A stretch of 64,000 nt of DNA from Prostheceraeus crozeri (Eukaryota > Platyhelminthes > Polycladida > Euryleptidae). Made by a program: the position numbers and the translations under genes. This document shows positions 44,390 through 56,985 of this stretch, piece by piece. Each line of letters opens with the position of its first letter. Positions within the stretch are counted from its first letter, which is position 1. A model generated the notes under the pieces. The model searched no databases and was not told the DNA's origin. It was given only the letters and a program-made list of their open reading frames with translations. The stretch covers positions 1 through 64,000 of the forward strand of contig CAJQUW010006851.1 in the NCBI GenBank assembly GCA_907163375.1. The letters run 5' to 3'.

Positions 44390-45740
44390 TCGTAAGGTGG
44401 GTGCTATTGATAGACAACTGAAAGATTATCTGAATGAGAACGACTTGCTGCCCATTTATCAGTCCTCTTACAGACAATATCATTCAACTGAGACTGTTAT
44501 ACTTCATGTGCTATCTGATGCACTCTCGGCCGCGGATAAACAGCGTGTTGTTCTCTTTTGCCAACTTGACATGTCCGCCGCATTCAACTGCGTTGATCAC
44601 AAAATCCTGCTGCTACGACTGGAGAAACACGTCGGCATCCGGGATAATGTGCTCGGCTGGATCGAGTCGTTCTTGACAAATCGGTCTCAGAAGGTGATTT
44701 ACATTGACAACTTGTCCTCCAGCCGGACAATTAACCAAGGAGTGCCACAAGGTTCTGTCCTCGGCCCATTGCTATTTAACCTATACACTGCCGAACTCTC
44801 AGACATCATCTCCTCCCATGGTGTACGCTTCCATCGGTACGCAGATGACTTTCAGCTCTACGTGGATGTTTCAATTTCTGATTGTTCAACCCCGACCACG
44901 AGGATGTCTCGGTGTATTGATGACGTCAATTCCTGGTTGAGCTCCAACCGACCTCGACTTAACCCAAACAAAACACTTGCAATCTGGCTAGGTTGTAGGC
45001 AGCAGATAAACAAAATCTCTATGAAAGAAATTTCAATATCCAATGATATTGTCCAATTCCAAAACAAAGTCGTTCTAGACAGAAACCTAGTTCTAGCTGC
45101 ACATATCAACGCAGTCTGTCGCTCCGCGTATTGTTTCCTACGCCATCTCCGCCACGTCATTCGCTCCGCTGCGACCTCGGCAGCAAAGCCTCTAATTCAA
45201 GCATTTATTACATCTTGTCTAGACTATTGTAATTCTCTCCTCTATGGTGTCCCAGACTGCCACCTTCAAGCGGTTCAGAACTCTGCTGCTCGCCTCATCA
45301 CTAAGACTTCAAGACGCGAGCACATTACACCGGTCCTTCGTGACGCACTGGCTTCCAGTAAAGCAGCGCATTCAATTCAAGTTGTCTGTCATCGTATATA
45401 AGACGTTTCATGGTCTATCCCCCCGATACCTTACCGAAGACTGCCACCCACCTGATCCGATTGGATATCGTCTTCGTTCATCCTGTGGTCCCTCCATCTA
45501 TCAACCTACCAGGACCCGCACCCGCATGGGCGACCGTGCTTTCTCGGCAGCGGGTCCTTGACTCTGGAATAGTCATCCTGTGAACATCCGAGACTTTGAA
45601 ATTGGCCCAATTTCGCCGCAAATTAAAGGCGTTCTTGTTTTGTTCTGTGGTTTCAGCTGTAAACCGGTGCCTTGCTACCTTGGGGTTTTGCGCGCCGTAA
45701 ACAAATATATGTATGATAATAATAATAATTTGATATACTC
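44390..45740 (+). mobile_element. 5'-truncated L2-like LINE
   Basis: An open frame (44397-45401) encodes most of an RT: LLPIYQSSYRQYHSTETVIL, LDMSAAFNCVDHKIL, GVPQGSVLGPLLFNLYTAEL, the catalytic YADD (44838-44849) and YCNSLLYGVPDCHLQAVQ. A frame change near 45350 leads to the last block (WLPVKQRIQFKLSVIVYKTF, GLSPRYL), open until 45561. The 3' end runs into AATAATAATAAT (45717-45729), as L2-type LINEs end in short tandem repeats. Truncated at about 44390. Confidence 0.88.
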
Positions 45741-46218
45741 ATCAATCATGTCGGGTCAATTATTTGCTACTGGTAAAGATATGTAATCCATTACAGCCTG
45801 TTCATATCTACATCCTATCATTTCTTATCATTGTCATTGTAAATATCATTTTCAAATTCCTTGTATTTCGAACTTCTACAACCCTAGTCTTTTGTATCTG
45901 AAGATGATGCGACAAACGCCGACGTTCCATGTCTGAACGATCGACGGCTGTCCTCGCCTACTTTCGTCCAATTTTTCGAAATAGCATGCCGTCATTGATG
46001 TCAGAATGGACATTCAAAGAGTATCATGTTATATTTTGGCAAATTTTTGTGCATAGAATTATTTAGAACTGTATTAGGAAGAATGCTACATATCATGAAC
46101 TACATACACAATGTATGTAAAGGCAAATAGTGTATGCAGCTTACGAGTGCAGTCCACATATCGTAGTCGATCGAATGCAGTCCATTACTCGTATATGGAG
46201 TATCAGGGATTTATATAA
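45741..46218. other. Non-coding stretch
   Basis: Nothing certain. TCTGAAGATGATGCGACAAA near 45897 resembles Penelope 3'-tail text, too short to call. Confidence 0.3.
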
Positions 46219-46778
46219 GATGCAGTCAGAATAATGCAACTAAGTGAGACATGTACAACAATTCAAGAGAGCTACAAAGAGTTAGATAAATTTACAATTC
46301 AACAAATGCATCACCATGATTCAGCTGTCTCTTCAGATTATGGTTTAACAAAGCATTAAGAAAACATTAGAAAGCGTTAACAAAGCATCAAGGTTAAAAT
46401 AAAGTCTCCATAATATTTAAATCAAAGCTATTAAAGGCTTTGGTGAGGAATTTGAAAATTGCAGAATTACAGCTGCACTGACAGCTTAATCTATGGTCTG
46501 ATTTAATTCTGTCTGCTGATAATTTCTGCAGCTTCTGACCATAGATTAAGCTGTCCGTGAAGCTGTAATTCTGAAAATTTCAAGATCCTAGAACAAGTCT
46601 CAAATAGCTTTGATTTAAATATTATGGAAGCTGTGTACATAAAAAAGTTTAACCCTAATCTGAACAGACAGCTGATCCATGATGATACATTTTTGAGTTG
46701 TAAATTTATTTAATGTCTTGTAGTTCATTTGGATTGTGCACATGTCTCTCTGTGTTGCATAATTCTAACTGCATCTTG
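46219..46778. repeat. Fold-back element with 280-bp arms
   Basis: Left arm (46219 to about 46502) and right arm (about 46536-46778) are inverted copies with roughly four-fifths identity and indels, joined by a loop of about 33 bases. Landmarks are GATGCAGTCAGAAT at the outside and CAGCTTAATCTATGGTC next to the loop. No coding. Transcribed, it would form a long imperfect hairpin. Confidence 0.85.
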
Positions 46779-47040
46779 AATAACTTCGAATTTTCATGTA
46801 TTCATTATTCACCTTGCATGATGAAGAAATGTTTGAATGGGAGATGATAGCTAAGCTGCTGGGACGCCTGATCCCCAATGCATCCTATTGAAGGCTTCCA
46901 ATAATAGCATAGTAATTTATCCATGGTTAGGCATGTACATGAGGTTCATTCACTTGTGTTAGATTTTGCTCTATTATCTTCATTTTCGAATAAAGGACTA
47001 TCATAGTCTATTAATTCTTACATGTTCTTCTCTATTTCAG

Positions 47041-47159
47041 GAATTAGTACATGTTGGTGGAATATCTTCAGTCCCTCGGAACTTCGTCAAATGGGGGAAT
47101 TCTTGATGCTGATGACTCTAGTATCTGGGCACCTACGAAGACCGTCCACTAATCCTTAG
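47041..47159 (+). CDS. Terminal exon of an unrecognised gene
   Basis: After a strong acceptor (TTCTTCTCTATTTCAG) the phase-1 frame encodes ISTCWWNIFSPSELRQMGEF, then LMLMTLVSGHLRRPSTNP and TAG 47157-47159. The other two frames stop within 22 codons or at once. The phase fits the exon at 36923-37051, whose last base G plus GA makes a glycine codon, so I pair them. The part around FLMLMTLVSG is hydrophobic. The family is not recognised. The 10-kb intron between them holds Tc1, Penelope, hAT, MITE, LINE and fold-back sequence. No AATAAA follows closely. Confidence 0.45.
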
Positions 47160-48565
47160 AATTCCAACCCTTCAACGTCACCGCCATGTCTTCGACTTGA
47201 TAGCTGTGTGTGACATTTTTTATTCACAGACTCCCTGTGATTCTGGTACTTTCTTCAACTTGCGGACTTGCGCTCTTGATTTGAAACGTTTTCAAAATTT
47301 ATAAGGGTTCAGTCTCGTCAACCTTTTTTCTCCCAGAGAGTAATTGTCGATTGGAATTTACCACCCCATTATGTTGTTTAATCGTCATCCTTCCTGGGCG
47401 TCAAGGCCCCAAACTTGTTCAATTTATTCATGCTGCGAAACTAATTTTGTGACATTTCTATGATCTGCATATGATGCACGTTATTATTAGTTTGCTCATC
47501 TATTGGTTGTCAATCTCTTCGGCTTTGTTTTTTATGGTAGCAATATAAATACTTAATCACAATCATATGAAAGCTGTGCAGACAATTGACAGCCTTGTTA
47601 TGGTACAAATATTCCCGCGAAGAGGGTCCAAAGTATTTCGTGTTGAATTGAATGATTTAAAATGCAACATTAAATTGTGAGCTTTAAAGCTTTGTCAGCT
47701 TTATCGTATATTTTGAATATTATCATTAGCAGACCTTGTTGCAATAAGACAGTTTTCAGGAATTTCCGTTGCGTTTTCCGTGAGATTGACTCATATTGTT
47801 ATGACACATTTGTTATTAAGAATTTTACTGTCAATTGAGTTGCAGGAAAATTGAGCCTTACTCATCCTATATCTGAAGGCACGTTTTGTACATGTAAAGC
47901 AACATATCTCAACGCTTTGATTTTTATGAAACGACATAGTCTTTGACCTTTGCCAAGTATATTCAGACGTGTCGAGAAACATGCTTGTGAAATCTGAAAG
48001 AACTTCATACATGTATTGATGTTGAATTGTTCGAATCCTCACAAAACCTGTAATAGTTCCTATAAATGTGCAGGCTTGAAATCCTATTTTTGGTTCATAC
48101 TCATGTAAAAATTTGATATATCGAATTTCAGAGGCTGATATTTTCTCTTTAATTCAGAATGAATAACGAGAGAGCATTTCACGATATGTCAATGGGAAGG
48201 GATTATACTACTAAAACTACCAGTGTGTAGAAACTCTATTTCATAAAGAGAAAAATTAGGCACTAATGGCACGAACTCGGCGCCAAGGCTTCGTGCCGGC
48301 TCGTGCCTTGTGTTGGTTAGAATTCATGCCCAGGTTTCGTGTCTAATACAAGCGAAATTTCGTACCCTACAGTTTCCATTGTAGGCCTATTTCTTAGTTA
48401 CAGGGTAGTAAGTCCGCCCGGAGATTCGACTCATTCGACCAATTGCTTGTCTAAGGTAAGGTGCTCTCCGGAATATAGTGCGTTCACATATTCTGAGGGA
48501 ATGGTGCTCAAAGTCAGTGCGTCTGCTTACTATGCGCACCATGCAGTTGCTATGCGGTTAATATT
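47160..48565. other. Probable 3' UTR and non-coding sequence
   Basis: No gene recognised. TAGGCACTAATGGCACGAAC with GGCTCGTGCC (about 48256-48310) looks like a transposon end but has no partner. Confidence 0.35.
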
Positions 48566-51421
48566 ATCCCACAAAATGGACTATTTTTCGCTTATTTCTC
48601 ATAACCATCACTTTCATCTCAATGCATGATATGCTTGCATGCAATTCAACAGCTCAATTTCCACCAGGAAACTGTGTCTACTCAAAAACCAGTGATTTAA
48701 ATAAAACACAGAAGCTGGTCTTTAATTTTATCAGTACACTTTAAACCGTAGACCGACAATTGTCCTACAAAATTACTGACAAAATCAACCGACCATTGTC
48801 ACCTCCAATATCCTGTGATATCCGACGAATTTGTAGGTTCTGCACCGACATCGAAACAGATGATTTGTATGCAAATTAACTAAACAAAAACTGTTGAATA
48901 TTGATTGATTTTTTCGATTAGCAAAACGATGATTTATTTTGATATAAGTTAATTAATTACCTACATTTTCGATAAAATTTAAGCTATAATTCATTGATAT
49001 TCATATTGTCGCTTTTTGTCAGATATTGTAGGTGCTCAGTGGCAATCATCCTACAAGAACTAACAATGACCGACAAAATAGATTTTGTAGGATAAATGTC
49101 TGTCAATTGTCAGTCAACGGTTTACAGTGTAATAGAAATTCAACAGCATAAAGCTTGCAAGGCAACATGCTCAATCATGCAACCTCAAGCAACACTCACG
49201 CATATCATTGAGACTACGAGACTCAGACATAATTATGTCGACTTCCATGAAATCGAGGCTAAATATTTCTCAGTACTCAAACAGAAATCTTCAAACTATT
49301 AAGCAACACAATCCGCATGCAATATAAGCCCACATTTTGGGACTTCCACGTCAACAGAACAAAATCCTGAAATTAAATGGAATACTTCATTCGTCATTCT
49401 CAATATCAAGAGTATCACCAATCTCAAACAGCTGCATTTCTCTAAGATCGAACAGTTTGAGAGCATCAACCCTGAGCAAAATAGATACTGAACATGATGA
49501 CATGCATCCATATAAAAAGTCAAATCAGTGGCATGAAGCCTATCACAACCCTATGATGAAGAGATAATAATAAGCGCTTATTGTGAAGATTAGAAATCGA
49601 ACACTACAAATCAGACAGTTATGCATAAAATTCCAAGTCAATTTTGCAGGCAGATTCAAAGTCAGATAATCACATACAAGCATAAGCAGATGACTTTCTC
49701 CTTCCTTCAGATACCCAAAATCATTCCAAATGTGCATCAACTACGTTGCTACACAGTTTCAAAGTATAGAGGCATCAACCCTGAGCTTTTTAAATGCTGA
49801 TCATAATGTGTTTTTTCAGACAGATTTCAGTGACATCTAATTTTCATGAGGAGTTGAGCCTCGTCTTCCTTCAGATACCCAAATCATTCCAATTCCGCCA
49901 TAATTGCTTTGCCACGATTTAAAGGAATGACGGCATGAATCCTAGGATATTCAGATGGTCATTGCAGATGATGATGCCAGCTCTTAGAATGAAGTTCGAG
50001 TGCCCCTAGTCAATTTCTTTCATTAATAGGAGGACATCTACAAAGTTCATATTTCGGGAAATTACCCAAAATCATTTGAGGTCCATTTAGGGAAAAGTTC
50101 ATGTTTCAATTTTCGATGATCGATATTGTCCTTGGAATTTCCCCTTCGTTTAGATGCGCGTTGCCTACCATTTTTCAATGGAATTAAAGCATCAGTTTTA
50201 ATTATCTTGAAATATGAATTCGGTGATGTTTCGTTCTTCATTAGTGCTGCAATAATTGATATTTATGACGATTTTACTCCTAAACTTTTGTCCTGTCGCA
50301 TAGTAATAAAAGACACATTATAGCAGAATCTTAACTTCCCAATCATCCAGCTTTATCAACTGTGCATGGAGCACAATTCATTTTTCATTAGTACATTTAT
50401 TTTTGTATTTTATTTTTATAGATTCATTTAAACTTTATTTTTTTGAGAAGAAAGATGCAGTGTTTTTCATTCTCAGCAATATTTTTACGACAATCATTGT
50501 GAATACAGTTTTACAGCTGATGCTGAAGTTACTTCCTAACCTATGTTTGAATGTCTGGCGATTACCTCGAATAGTTTCTACGTGTAGCCTGCTTATATGA
50601 TCACTCATCAGTGCTGTGGCCACTCATCAGCGAAACTCCTTTCCAATCAAATTTTGATTTGGTCGCCTTCATGCTCCTTCATCCTCAAAAAGCAGGAAAA
50701 CGAATGAATTAGTGGGTACATGATTCTTCTTTGATATCTTTCATTAAGAGTACTTGATGGCTTTGTATGGGAGGTTCATCATCATTGAGGCAATAAGGCA
50801 AAAAGGCAGCTCCTTCTAGTAGGCCGAACGTTTTGATAAAATAAAAAAGGAGTTAATAAAATCCTACTCTGAGGAGTTCTCTGCAATGAATCCCTGAGCA
50901 TGTTGTCTCTTCATCATAGGAGTGGGCCCATTGTAATTAGACGTCCCTGATATCGTCACTGACGTCGCTTGATATTGAGAATGACGAGCGAAGTATTCCA
51001 TTTAATTTCAGGATTTTGTCCTGTTGACGTGGAAGTCCCAAAATGTGGGCTTATATTGCATGCGGATTGTGTTGCTTAATAGTTTGAAGATTTCTGTTTG
51101 AGTACTGAGAAATATTTAACCTCGATTTCATGTAAGTCGACATAATTATGTCTGAGTCTCGTAATCTCAATGGTATGCGTGTGAGTTGCTTGAGCTGGCA
51201 TGATTGAGCATGTTGCCTTGCAAGCTTTATGTTGTTGAATTTCTAGTACTGATAAAATTAATGAGTAGACCGGTTTCTGTGTTTTATTAAAGTCATTGTT
51301 TTTTTGAGTAGACACAGCTTCCTGGTGGAAATTGAGCTGTTGAATTGCATGCGAGCATATGCATTGAGATGAAAGTGATGGTTGTGAGAAATAAGCGAAA
51401 AATAGTCCATTTTTGTGGGAT
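48566..51421. repeat. Long inverted repeat, 450-bp arms around a 1.56-kb middle
   Basis: The left arm (48566-49410, with a MITE inserted) and the right arm (50969-51421) are inverted copies of about 450 bases each. Open frames in both arms contain the same text (EIQQHKACKATCSIM, YFSVLKQKSSNY), but this is not a known protein. The middle has diverged repeats around TTCAGATACCCAAA and GCATCAACCCTGAGC. It may be a transposon with long inverted ends; no transposase was found. Confidence 0.88.
48735..49131. mobile_element. 393-bp MITE with TA target duplication
   Basis: Element 48737-49129, ends CACTTTAAACCGTAGACCGA and inverted GGTTTACAGTG, flanked by TA. The opposite arm near 51253 has the unoccupied site (TATCAGTACTAGAAATT in the same sense), confirming the borders and the TA duplication. 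Inside are repeated TCCTACAAAAT motifs. Confidence 0.93.
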
Positions 51422-54260
51422 CAGTAAACACATAGTAAATAGACGTACTTGTGATTGAAGTCTTCATGAGAGCTTCAAGTGACGTGTAGTTCACAATTTT
51501 TAAATAAATTTATGATTTAGCACAGTGTCCAGTTGCACCAGAAAATTTATTGTCCTCACTTAGCATCGTATCTATAAAATAAGAACTTATAAAATGTACG
51601 AGTTACTCAATGATTCTAAGTTATGGTTTAGGATTAAGACTTATGACACGTTCAGGTTACGACCCCCTGATTTCAACGATTTTCTTACATTGTCTGATAA
51701 TTATGTTTAAAGTGTTTACGCTGTCATCTAGATATGAGAAACAACGGAGAAAAGTCATTGCATTTTTTACTGGAAATGTGCAGTTAATTTACCTGAAATC
51801 TTCCCTAATTTTCCTAATAGATGCCAATTAATTTCGGACTAAAAACTCTTATCGAAAAAACCAGTCTATGACTGTTGAAGAAAACAGAATCTTGTTGGCC
51901 CCAACTTTCTGAGTTGATCATTATGATGACTGCATCAATGATTGAGTATTAACCTAATTGCCTCAAGTTATTATAACACTAGGATAATTAAATACAATGA
52001 TACCGCAGGTGATATGAAAAGCAAAACTCAGAACATAACTGCAACATAAAATCAGTCTCAAAACAAAGCAAAACTTATAGTTTAAAAGTTGCAGCCTCCG
52101 CAGCAGAAGGGAGTTTTATTTAGTATTCAAATAATAACAGTCACAAAAGTGAGCTTTTATCTTGAAGAGAGAATGAAACACAAATTAGTGGCAGATTTAT
52201 TAATTTTACGCAAAATTATGAAGGCTTTGAAATTTGCTCACAAATGGAAAGTATAAACTTTACTATGGAAGCAATAAGAGATTATTGCACTATGAAATAT
52301 AAAGTTACTTACCCAACTCTCGATCAACAAGTTGTGGCCTCGCACTTCGGACTCGTGCATAAACATGTTGATCTCAAAAAATTCAACTTGATTAGAATTA
52401 AATTGTCTATGGAAGTCAATGAAATCTTATTATCTGGCCCTTCTGGGAGGGCACGATCAACTCTCATAGAAATATTCGCATTAGGAATATTCGCCAAGAA
52501 TTTAGAAGATCAACTGTTCTGTGAATCCAGGCGGGAAAGAAAATCGTAGAAATCCTTGTCCGCTTCGAGGCCTTCAATTTCTACCTTTCCTTGCCTAGCG
52601 ACTTGGAAAATTAGTCAGCGACATCGGATTTCAAATTGACGAATTCCATAAAAATGCAGTTTATCATAATATTAATGAGACAAGACCAGAGATGATCATG
52701 TACATATTCTTCAACTGCTTCGCTGCCTCAGATTAATACCAATTTATTGATTTCTGTAGGCAATTTAATGCTTAGTTTTATGTATTTGAGGTTTTATTTG
52801 AGGTTTTTCTGTCAAAAGTAGTTGCCAGTTAAGAATGGACGAAAGACCGAATTCTATATACTTTTCCACGAATTTCGTGGCATTTTCATTCATAAGTTGT
52901 TCTACTTGTTATTCGTGAAAAAATCAGTTTACAATAATCAATGTGTTTGAATAATTTTAAGGAGCGTCATTAATATCTCGATTCCATCCTTTGCGTTCAA
53001 AGCATTAGTGCACAACTTTTGTCAAAACACATTTTATGACTACAGACTTTCTACTCATTCTTCTTCAGTTTTGTGGATGGAACAACAACTAAGCTTGAAG
53101 ATCACGTTTCAACGTTGGTTGTTGATGCTTTGACAGCTCCCTGAATGCGGAGGTTGATTCAATCTTTCTGTCTGCGTGGAATGTGCATTTTGAATTTCCA
53201 TCTTTCACTTGGTTGGCACTTGCTTACAATGCTAGATGTTTGTAAACGGCTGATATTTCTTGTTTGCTTTGTTTACATATTCATCATCCTATGGAGCTCT
53301 CTTCTTGCAATTTCACAATGATATTCATTGCAAATCGTGTAGTAGTTGACATTGTAAACGACTGCTTTTATGATCATTGAATTCATAATTAATGCTAATG
53401 TGAAGTGAAATCAACTCTCGATGGCAACTGTCTTTTTGCAGCATTTAAATTATTTAAATCAGTTTATTTCGGGTGAATTGAGTGTAACAGAACAGTTGTA
53501 TATGAATTGATTTGATTGGAATTTGAAATAGACGTGTAGCGCTTTAGGTGACGCATGTATCCTTTTTTAGTCTTTACATCAATATAGGATAGATGAATGT
53601 ATCAATTCTGTTGCTTTTTCTTTTACGTCATGGTTGCAGAAGACAATTGATGGACATTCCGATTTGTTGTTGCAATGAATCTATTTCTATTCAATGTTGA
53701 ATGAATACGAGTTTTCTAGAAATGTGAATCTTCTCCGTTGCACACTTTGCATGATTTGATCTCTGATGCATTGACTCACTGTGTTCAACTACGTCAGCCT
53801 CTTGTTGTGACTGCTCGGCGACTGTATTCATTTGTTCCATGGATTTGCTCTTAAATGACAACTCTTCCGAATGGTAAAAACGCATTATTCTCTGTAAAAG
53901 TTCTATACATATCTCTGTAATTTGTGCGTTTTGATTTTCATTTCGCAAATATGCCTTTCTTGTCTTGTCTTGCTTATATTATTACGATTAATTGATAGGA
54001 AGTCGTTTCAAGGTTAGAAGCATAAAATGTCAACTAAGAAAACTCTTCCTCGAAACACATTCATTTTTTAATGGGATTCGTTTGCGTCACATCTCTGTTC
54101 GTGAGAAATTTGAGGCAAAATGATGTTTTACAGACGCTGTTCTCTGAACACTATTATTCCCAGGAATTTCAAGAATTCACGAATGTCTGTGTACTTGGAA
54201 TGGATTGAGTAAAATGCCTGTGGAATTGCTAGAATTGCTAGCACAATCTTCTGCGTGTTA
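51422..54260. other. Non-coding stretch
   Basis: No gene is supported. An open + frame at 52244-52549 (100 codons, starting MESINFTMEAIRDYC) has no family resemblance, and a minus-strand frame at 53691-53948 is equally unplaced. Confidence 0.35.
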
Positions 54261-56106
54261 TACGGGTGCGGCATAAAAAAGTGACTAAATTTAAATGTCG
54301 CACAACTTTCTAATTATCCATCAGAAATTGACAAAGAAGGTCTCATTTTGAAGCCAATACACCATAATTACCATGAATACCATAAAATTACCATAATCAA
54401 TATTGCAGTGTTTGCATTTGAGGATGAGAGTGCAATTTACATGAAAAGCAGATGATCTGAAAATCCAAAAAAAACTAGATGAAAAGAACAACAGCAATCA
54501 CGCCTTGTAAAAGAACGTCAGAAATTTCCCATTTTCCTGTTTTACTTCTTCCAAAGTTTCCAAACATCTTCATTTACTACTTCCAATTCTTCACTTAAAC
54601 GAGAACCATCATGACGAAGTCTTTCTGTTGCAGATGATCACATAACATCAAATGGGTGATAGCTGGATCAGCCTTCAGCAATCACGCCTTGTAACCGAAC
54701 GCCAGAAATTTCGTATTTTCCTGTTTTACTTCTTCCAAAGTTTCCAAATATTCTCATTTAGAAAAAAGTCATCACAGTTGCTTTTGACCATTATGCTGCA
54801 TTCAATGCGTTTCTGATGGTTCATGAAGCTCTTCATAGCACGATCTCTTTATCTCTTTAACAATTTTATAAGGGCCTAGTGCGGATGCTAGTGATGTAGA
54901 CATTTTACGCATTGTTTAGTCAACTATTGTTCTCTCTAGTAGTTGTGACAATTCAGTGACAAAATTGAACAAAGATTTCCAGCTATAGACCCGCATGTAA
55001 TTCCTTCTCATTCCAAATTTGAATTTCCATTGTTATAGATAATTCATAGATATGCAATTTATATTGTTTTTTAATAAAGCTAGATGATGTTCTGGGTATT
55101 GATTTTTATATGAAAAATTTCTTCTATTAAGCTATTTGATGCAAAACATCGATCCCTTCATGTACCTGCTAATATTCAGTGTTGCATGATTGAAATGAAA
55201 GCTGTTTGGTCATTTGCAACAAGAGTGGGAGGATTCCCCATAATGATTATCATTCAAGTGAAGAATTGGAAGCAGTAAATGAAGATGTTTGGAGTTTAAC
55301 TCGAAGAAATGTTTGGAAACTTTGGAAGAAGTAAAACAGAAAAATGCGAAATTTCTGACATTCGGTTACAAGGCGTGATTGCTGAAGGTTGATCCAGCTA
55401 TCACCCAATTGATGTTGTGTGATCATCTGCAGCAGAAAGATTTCGCCATGATGGTTCTCGTTTAAGTGAAGAATTGGAAGTAGGCTAGCTTTTCCGTATT
55501 GACAGTGAGAAGCCGTAAGCTTTTGATAGGTTTATTAGCAGCAATCATGTTTCAGTAGGCAAGCTACCATCATGAGTTATCTTCCGTAATGTATAAGTAT
55601 ACTTGTGAGCATTGCTGTCAATGCTTCGTCGGTGAAACCCGTCGCGATATTTTCACTAGAATAAACGAACACGTGAAAGGTCGACCAGCATCCGAAATAT
55701 CCCTGCATGTTCACATCCCAAATAAAGATAATTCTAAAATTCTCATTCGCACTCCATACACGAAAATTGCTGAATCATTGTACATAAAGTCATTTCTTCA
55801 TTCACAGTACCTAATGAATAACCGCAGCCAATCACAGCCGCTTTTCCTATATTGATTTTTCTTGTCACATTCCCGCTAGCTTTTCCATTCAGCTGTTGTT
55901 CTTTTCATCTAGTTTTTTGGATTTTCAGATCCTCTGCTTTTCATGTAAATTGCACTCATCCCCAAATGCAAACACTGCAATGTTGATTGTGGTAATGAAG
56001 ATGTGTATTGGCTTCAAAATGAGACCTTCTTTGTCAACTTCTGATGGATAATTAGAAGGCTATGCTACATTTAAATTCAGTCACTTTTCTTATGCCGCAC
56101 CGTGTA
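54261..56106. mobile_element. Composite TIR element carrying a Penelope fragment
   Basis: The outer ends TACGGGTGCGGCATAAAAAA and the inverse finishing TTATGCCGCACCGTGTA extend as inverted repeats of about 230-240 bases each (to about 54500 and from about 55865), bounded by TA. Within, a second set of repeats (AGCAATCACGCCTTGTAA... TTACTTCTTCCAAAGTTTCC) occurs twice directly at 54486 and 54677 and inverted at 55265-55490. A piece of a GIY-YIG nuclease frame lies at 55560-55855. No TIR-type transposase was found. Confidence 0.7.
55560..55855 (+). mobile_element. Penelope-like GIY-YIG endonuclease fragment
   Basis: MYKYTCEHCCQCFVGETRRD and on through FTRINEHVKG matches the nuclease core. The YVG position reads FVG. 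The frame is open to 55855. The RT part is absent. Confidence 0.7.
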
Positions 56107-56985
56107 GGCTAGAACGCATTAAAGGGATTGACACTTCGGTGTATCAGAAGCCTACTTTCAGCGATGTTTACAGTAACTACAGATTGTTTCATAAAAAATG
56201 GATCACCCTTAAACATCGCCTTAACTTCAACTTTGTCTAACTCCGCCAAACTTGAACGAATTTCTCTGAAATTTGGAAGATATGTCAGTTGTGCTTACTA
56301 ATATCATTGTTGGAAATTTCAAGCATGAATATTGAGTTGTTTTCCTGTTATAGATAAAAAAAGTAGTAGATAATTTGATCTTCATTTAGCAATGTTACAC
56401 AAAATCATACCTCACTCTTATAAAATTACATTTACTTCCTTTGTTATGTAATATGTTGTTCTGCAAGCCAAAAGCTATCAAGCAAAACAAATATAAAGAA
56501 AATCGGTCAATCAGAGCCAGTATAGCACCATTATTCATCAACAATAATGTAACTGCTACATGTGATTAACTGGACTGTTCCATAGCTTCCTGACTTCGTT
56601 GCGGTGGTGTTGGCAGCACTCCTGATTGCTTTCAGCTAGAAATCTATCTCTTACCGGTTGAAAACAATACAAAGCACAAATGAACAATAACGAGACTTAC
56701 GTCACTGTTAAAAAGAGAGTGGAGAAAGTTAGATCAGTCAAAAATCAACGATATCATCGAATCAATGCCTAGACGAATTGGTAATGTCATTGACAATATG
56801 GGTAGGGCCACAAAATATTAGCTTCTTAAGAACCGTTACTGTATCATAGCTTATCAGATTATATAAGGACATTTAAATATATTAAGGACATGAAATAACA
56901 TGAAAAATGCTTTCTGTATCATACTTATGTTATATTTAGTCAAATTTTAGGATGATCCACTTTTTATGAAACGGACTGTACAACA
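56107..56985. other. Non-coding stretch
   Basis: Nothing recognised apart from short scraps. Confidence 0.35.

Noticed and set aside
52244-52549. A 100-codon + strand frame
   Set aside because: No homology pattern, splice context or promoter that I can support.
53691-53948. An 85-codon minus-strand frame rich in Q, E and H
   Set aside because: No family resemblance, no convincing start codon context or splice sites.
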